Positions 6,126 through 7,432 of a DNA stretch of 7,432 nt are shown here, piece by piece. Source of the DNA: JAJRVH01 sp964505995 (GTDB lineage Bacteria > Pseudomonadota > Zetaproteobacteria > Mariprofundales > Mariprofundaceae); NCBI GenBank assembly GCA_964505995.1, contig CAZDLB010000086.1, positions 1 to 7,432 on the forward strand, given 5' to 3'. The notes below the pieces were generated by a model. It did no database searches, was not told the origin of the DNA, and saw nothing but the letters and a program-made list of their open reading frames with translations. A program made the position numbers and the translations under genes. Positions within the stretch are counted from its first letter, which is position 1. Every line of letters starts with the position of its first letter.

Positions 6126-7378
6126 GGGGCCTGCTGCTCGTTCTGCTGTTCACGACCCCGGTCTGGGCGGCTTCTGGAACAAGGGTGACGGCCATTGATA
6201 TCGAAGGCCTTGAGCGAACCCAGCAACGCACGGTTCTTCGTCAGCTTCCCTTTGCGGTCGGTGATGCCTGGCAGTCCTCGTTTGAGGAAACAGGCGAGCG
6301 CTGGCTTCGAAATCTCGGCCTGTTCTCCGAGGTGGATATCCGTCCGCCCGATGCGCAGGGCCGCGTTCGCATCCGGGTACATGAGCGCTGGTCGCTGTGG
6401 CTTCTTCCGACGGCGACCCGCAAGGACAATGGCGCATCCTCGGCCGGGCTGACACTGGACGAATACAATCTGTGGGGTCTGCAGCATCATCTGCGGCTGG
6501 CCTATCAGGAGGATACCGGCACGAATTTTACCAGGGCCAATGGCTCCTCCTATGACCTGCGTTATGACTGGACTCGTGTCAACGATTCAAATTTCGGTCT
6601 GAGCTTCTCCAGCCACTGGGGGCGCAATATCTTCGATGCCTATCGCAATGGCGTGCTGACTTCGCAATACATCCAGGATGGCCGCAGCATCGCTCTGGGC
6701 TTCAGCTATGCGCTGGGCGAGGTGCCTGGCGAGGGCTGGGGCATAGCAGCCGGCCTTGCCGGCAGCACAAGTTCCTATACGCTGATCAGCGGCCCGGCAC
6801 AACCGGATGTTCGCGGCAGCCGCAGGCGCACGCTGTCGTTCGGACTCAACTACCGTCAGGTGGACGATCGCATCGTCTGGTTCTCGGGCTCGGCCTTCGA
6901 TTATTCCCTGTCCGCCACGGCGAAGGCTTTCGGCTCGACATTGAACGTCTATCGCCAGACCCTGTCCGCCCGGACCTATGTGCCGCTGAGACACCAGCAT
7001 ACGATAAACCTGCGCCTGGATCTCGGCCATGCCTTTGGCGAGGTCCTGCGGGACGGCCTGTTCGATCTGGGGCATCGCAACGGGCTGCGGGGTTACTTCC
7101 CCGGCGAGGTCCAGGGCAGGGCCTATGCGCTGGGCTCGCTTGAGGGGCGCTTCATGCTGTATCCGGATGCCAATTTCCAGATCGCCGCCTTTTCGGATAT
7201 GGGCTATGTCGCCGGCCGGGATTCGACGGTGACGGGCCGGAACTTCTATGCCGGGGCCGGGGTCGGCTTTCGCTGGACGCTGCGCTGGCTGGTCAATGGC
7301 ACGATTCGGGGCGATGCCGCCTATGGCTTCGCGACCCGGCGCTGGCGCTTCTATATCGGCACGGGACAGGCGTTCTGA
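6113..7378 (+). CDS. Omp85-superfamily outer-membrane protein (BamA/TamA-like) with a single POTRA domain
   Basis: Predicted outer-membrane beta-barrel of 421 residues. Residues 1-19 form a signal peptide (hydrophobic core LLLVLLFTT, likely cleavage after VWA). One POTRA-like repeat follows at about 24-92: VTAIDIEGLERTQQRTVLRQL, then LRNLGLFSEVDI and a strand ending in RIRVHERW. The remaining roughly 325 residues alternate polar and hydrophobic positions as amphipathic strands, enough for a compact 16-strand barrel. GLRGYFPG (324-331) matches the conserved (V/L)RG(F/Y) loop-6 motif of Omp85 proteins, and the chain ends in Phe, as many outer-membrane proteins do. BamA has five POTRA domains and TamA three, so this is neither; substrate and function are unknown. 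The ATG overlaps the mtnA end by 13 bases, with a purine-rich GAGAGGGG (6102-6109) just upstream, suggesting translational coupling. FhaC-type two-partner transporters are less likely because they usually have two POTRA domains and a partner exoprotein. Confidence 0.85.
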   Translation: MAALRGLLLVLLFTTPVWAASGTRVTAIDIEGLERTQQRTVLRQLPFAVGDAWQSSFEETGERWLRNLGLFSEVDIRPPDAQGRVRIRVHERWSLWLLPTATRKDNGASSAGLTLDEYNLWGLQHHLRLAYQEDTGTNFTRANGSSYDLRYDWTRVNDSNFGLSFSSHWGRNIFDAYRNGVLTSQYIQDGRSIALGFSYALGEVPGEGWGIAAGLAGSTSSYTLISGPAQPDVRGSRRRTLSFGLNYRQVDDRIVWFSGSAFDYSLSATAKAFGSTLNVYRQTLSARTYVPLRHQHTINLRLDLGHAFGEVLRDGLFDLGHRNGLRGYFPGEVQGRAYALGSLEGRFMLYPDANFQIAAFSDMGYVAGRDSTVTGRNFYAGAGVGFRWTLRWLVNGTIRGDAAYGFATRRWRFYIGTGQAF

Positions 7379-7432
7379 TGGCTGGACGGCACGGGTATGG
7401 CGACGCTAAGGTGGCCGCAGAACGTTGATCGG

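Noticed and set aside
7397..7432. Possible start of a next gene (ATG 7397, MATLRWPQNVDR, open to the window end) and a 16-codon frame starting at ATG 7378 overlapping the outer-membrane gene stop (TGATG)
   Set aside because: Only twelve codons are visible in the first and the second stops at once (7426-7428); the ribosome site (GGACGG) is weak. Neither can be supported without downstream sequence.

Overview
The window is a GC-rich chromosomal segment, most likely from a proteobacterium and probably a gammaproteobacterium. The arguments are the classic origin-proximal cluster mnmG-rsmG-parA-parB, a bacterial-type (class I) phosphoribulokinase closely resembling the E. coli PrkB/CbbP group, and an Omp85 outer-membrane protein, which implies a diderm cell. 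The species cannot be fixed from sequence reading alone. Every confident gene is on the + strand. A run of exactly 100 N (1530-1629) inside mnmG shows this is a scaffolded draft assembly.

Layout: 1-156 is an AT-richer leader, with a possible divergent gene start at the extreme left edge. 157-1026 is phosphoribulokinase, a single-gene unit closed by a strong intrinsic terminator (1054-1082). From 1142 to 7378 there are six tightly packed genes: mnmG (tRNA U34 modification), rsmG (16S rRNA G527 methylation), parA and parB (chromosome segregation), mtnA (methylthioribose-1-phosphate isomerase) and an outer-membrane protein with one POTRA domain and a compact beta-barrel. Junctions are -11, +21, +11, +8 and -13 nt and I see no terminator between the genes, so they could be read as one transcript.

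The most striking structure is a pair of parS centromere sites. A perfect 16-bp parS lies on the start codon of mnmG (1143-1158). A 15/16 parS lies on the ribosome binding site and GTG start of parA (3435-3450). The ParB encoded here would therefore bind on top of the translation starts of mnmG and parA, combining centromere, coding sequence and possible autoregulation.

The second point of interest is what follows parB. In many gammaproteobacteria the atp operon comes next. Here mtnA and the Omp85-like gene follow with coupled spacing, a combination I do not recognise as an established system. I did not find a clearly new defence, mobile or RNA system. The rest of the window is conserved housekeeping sequence.
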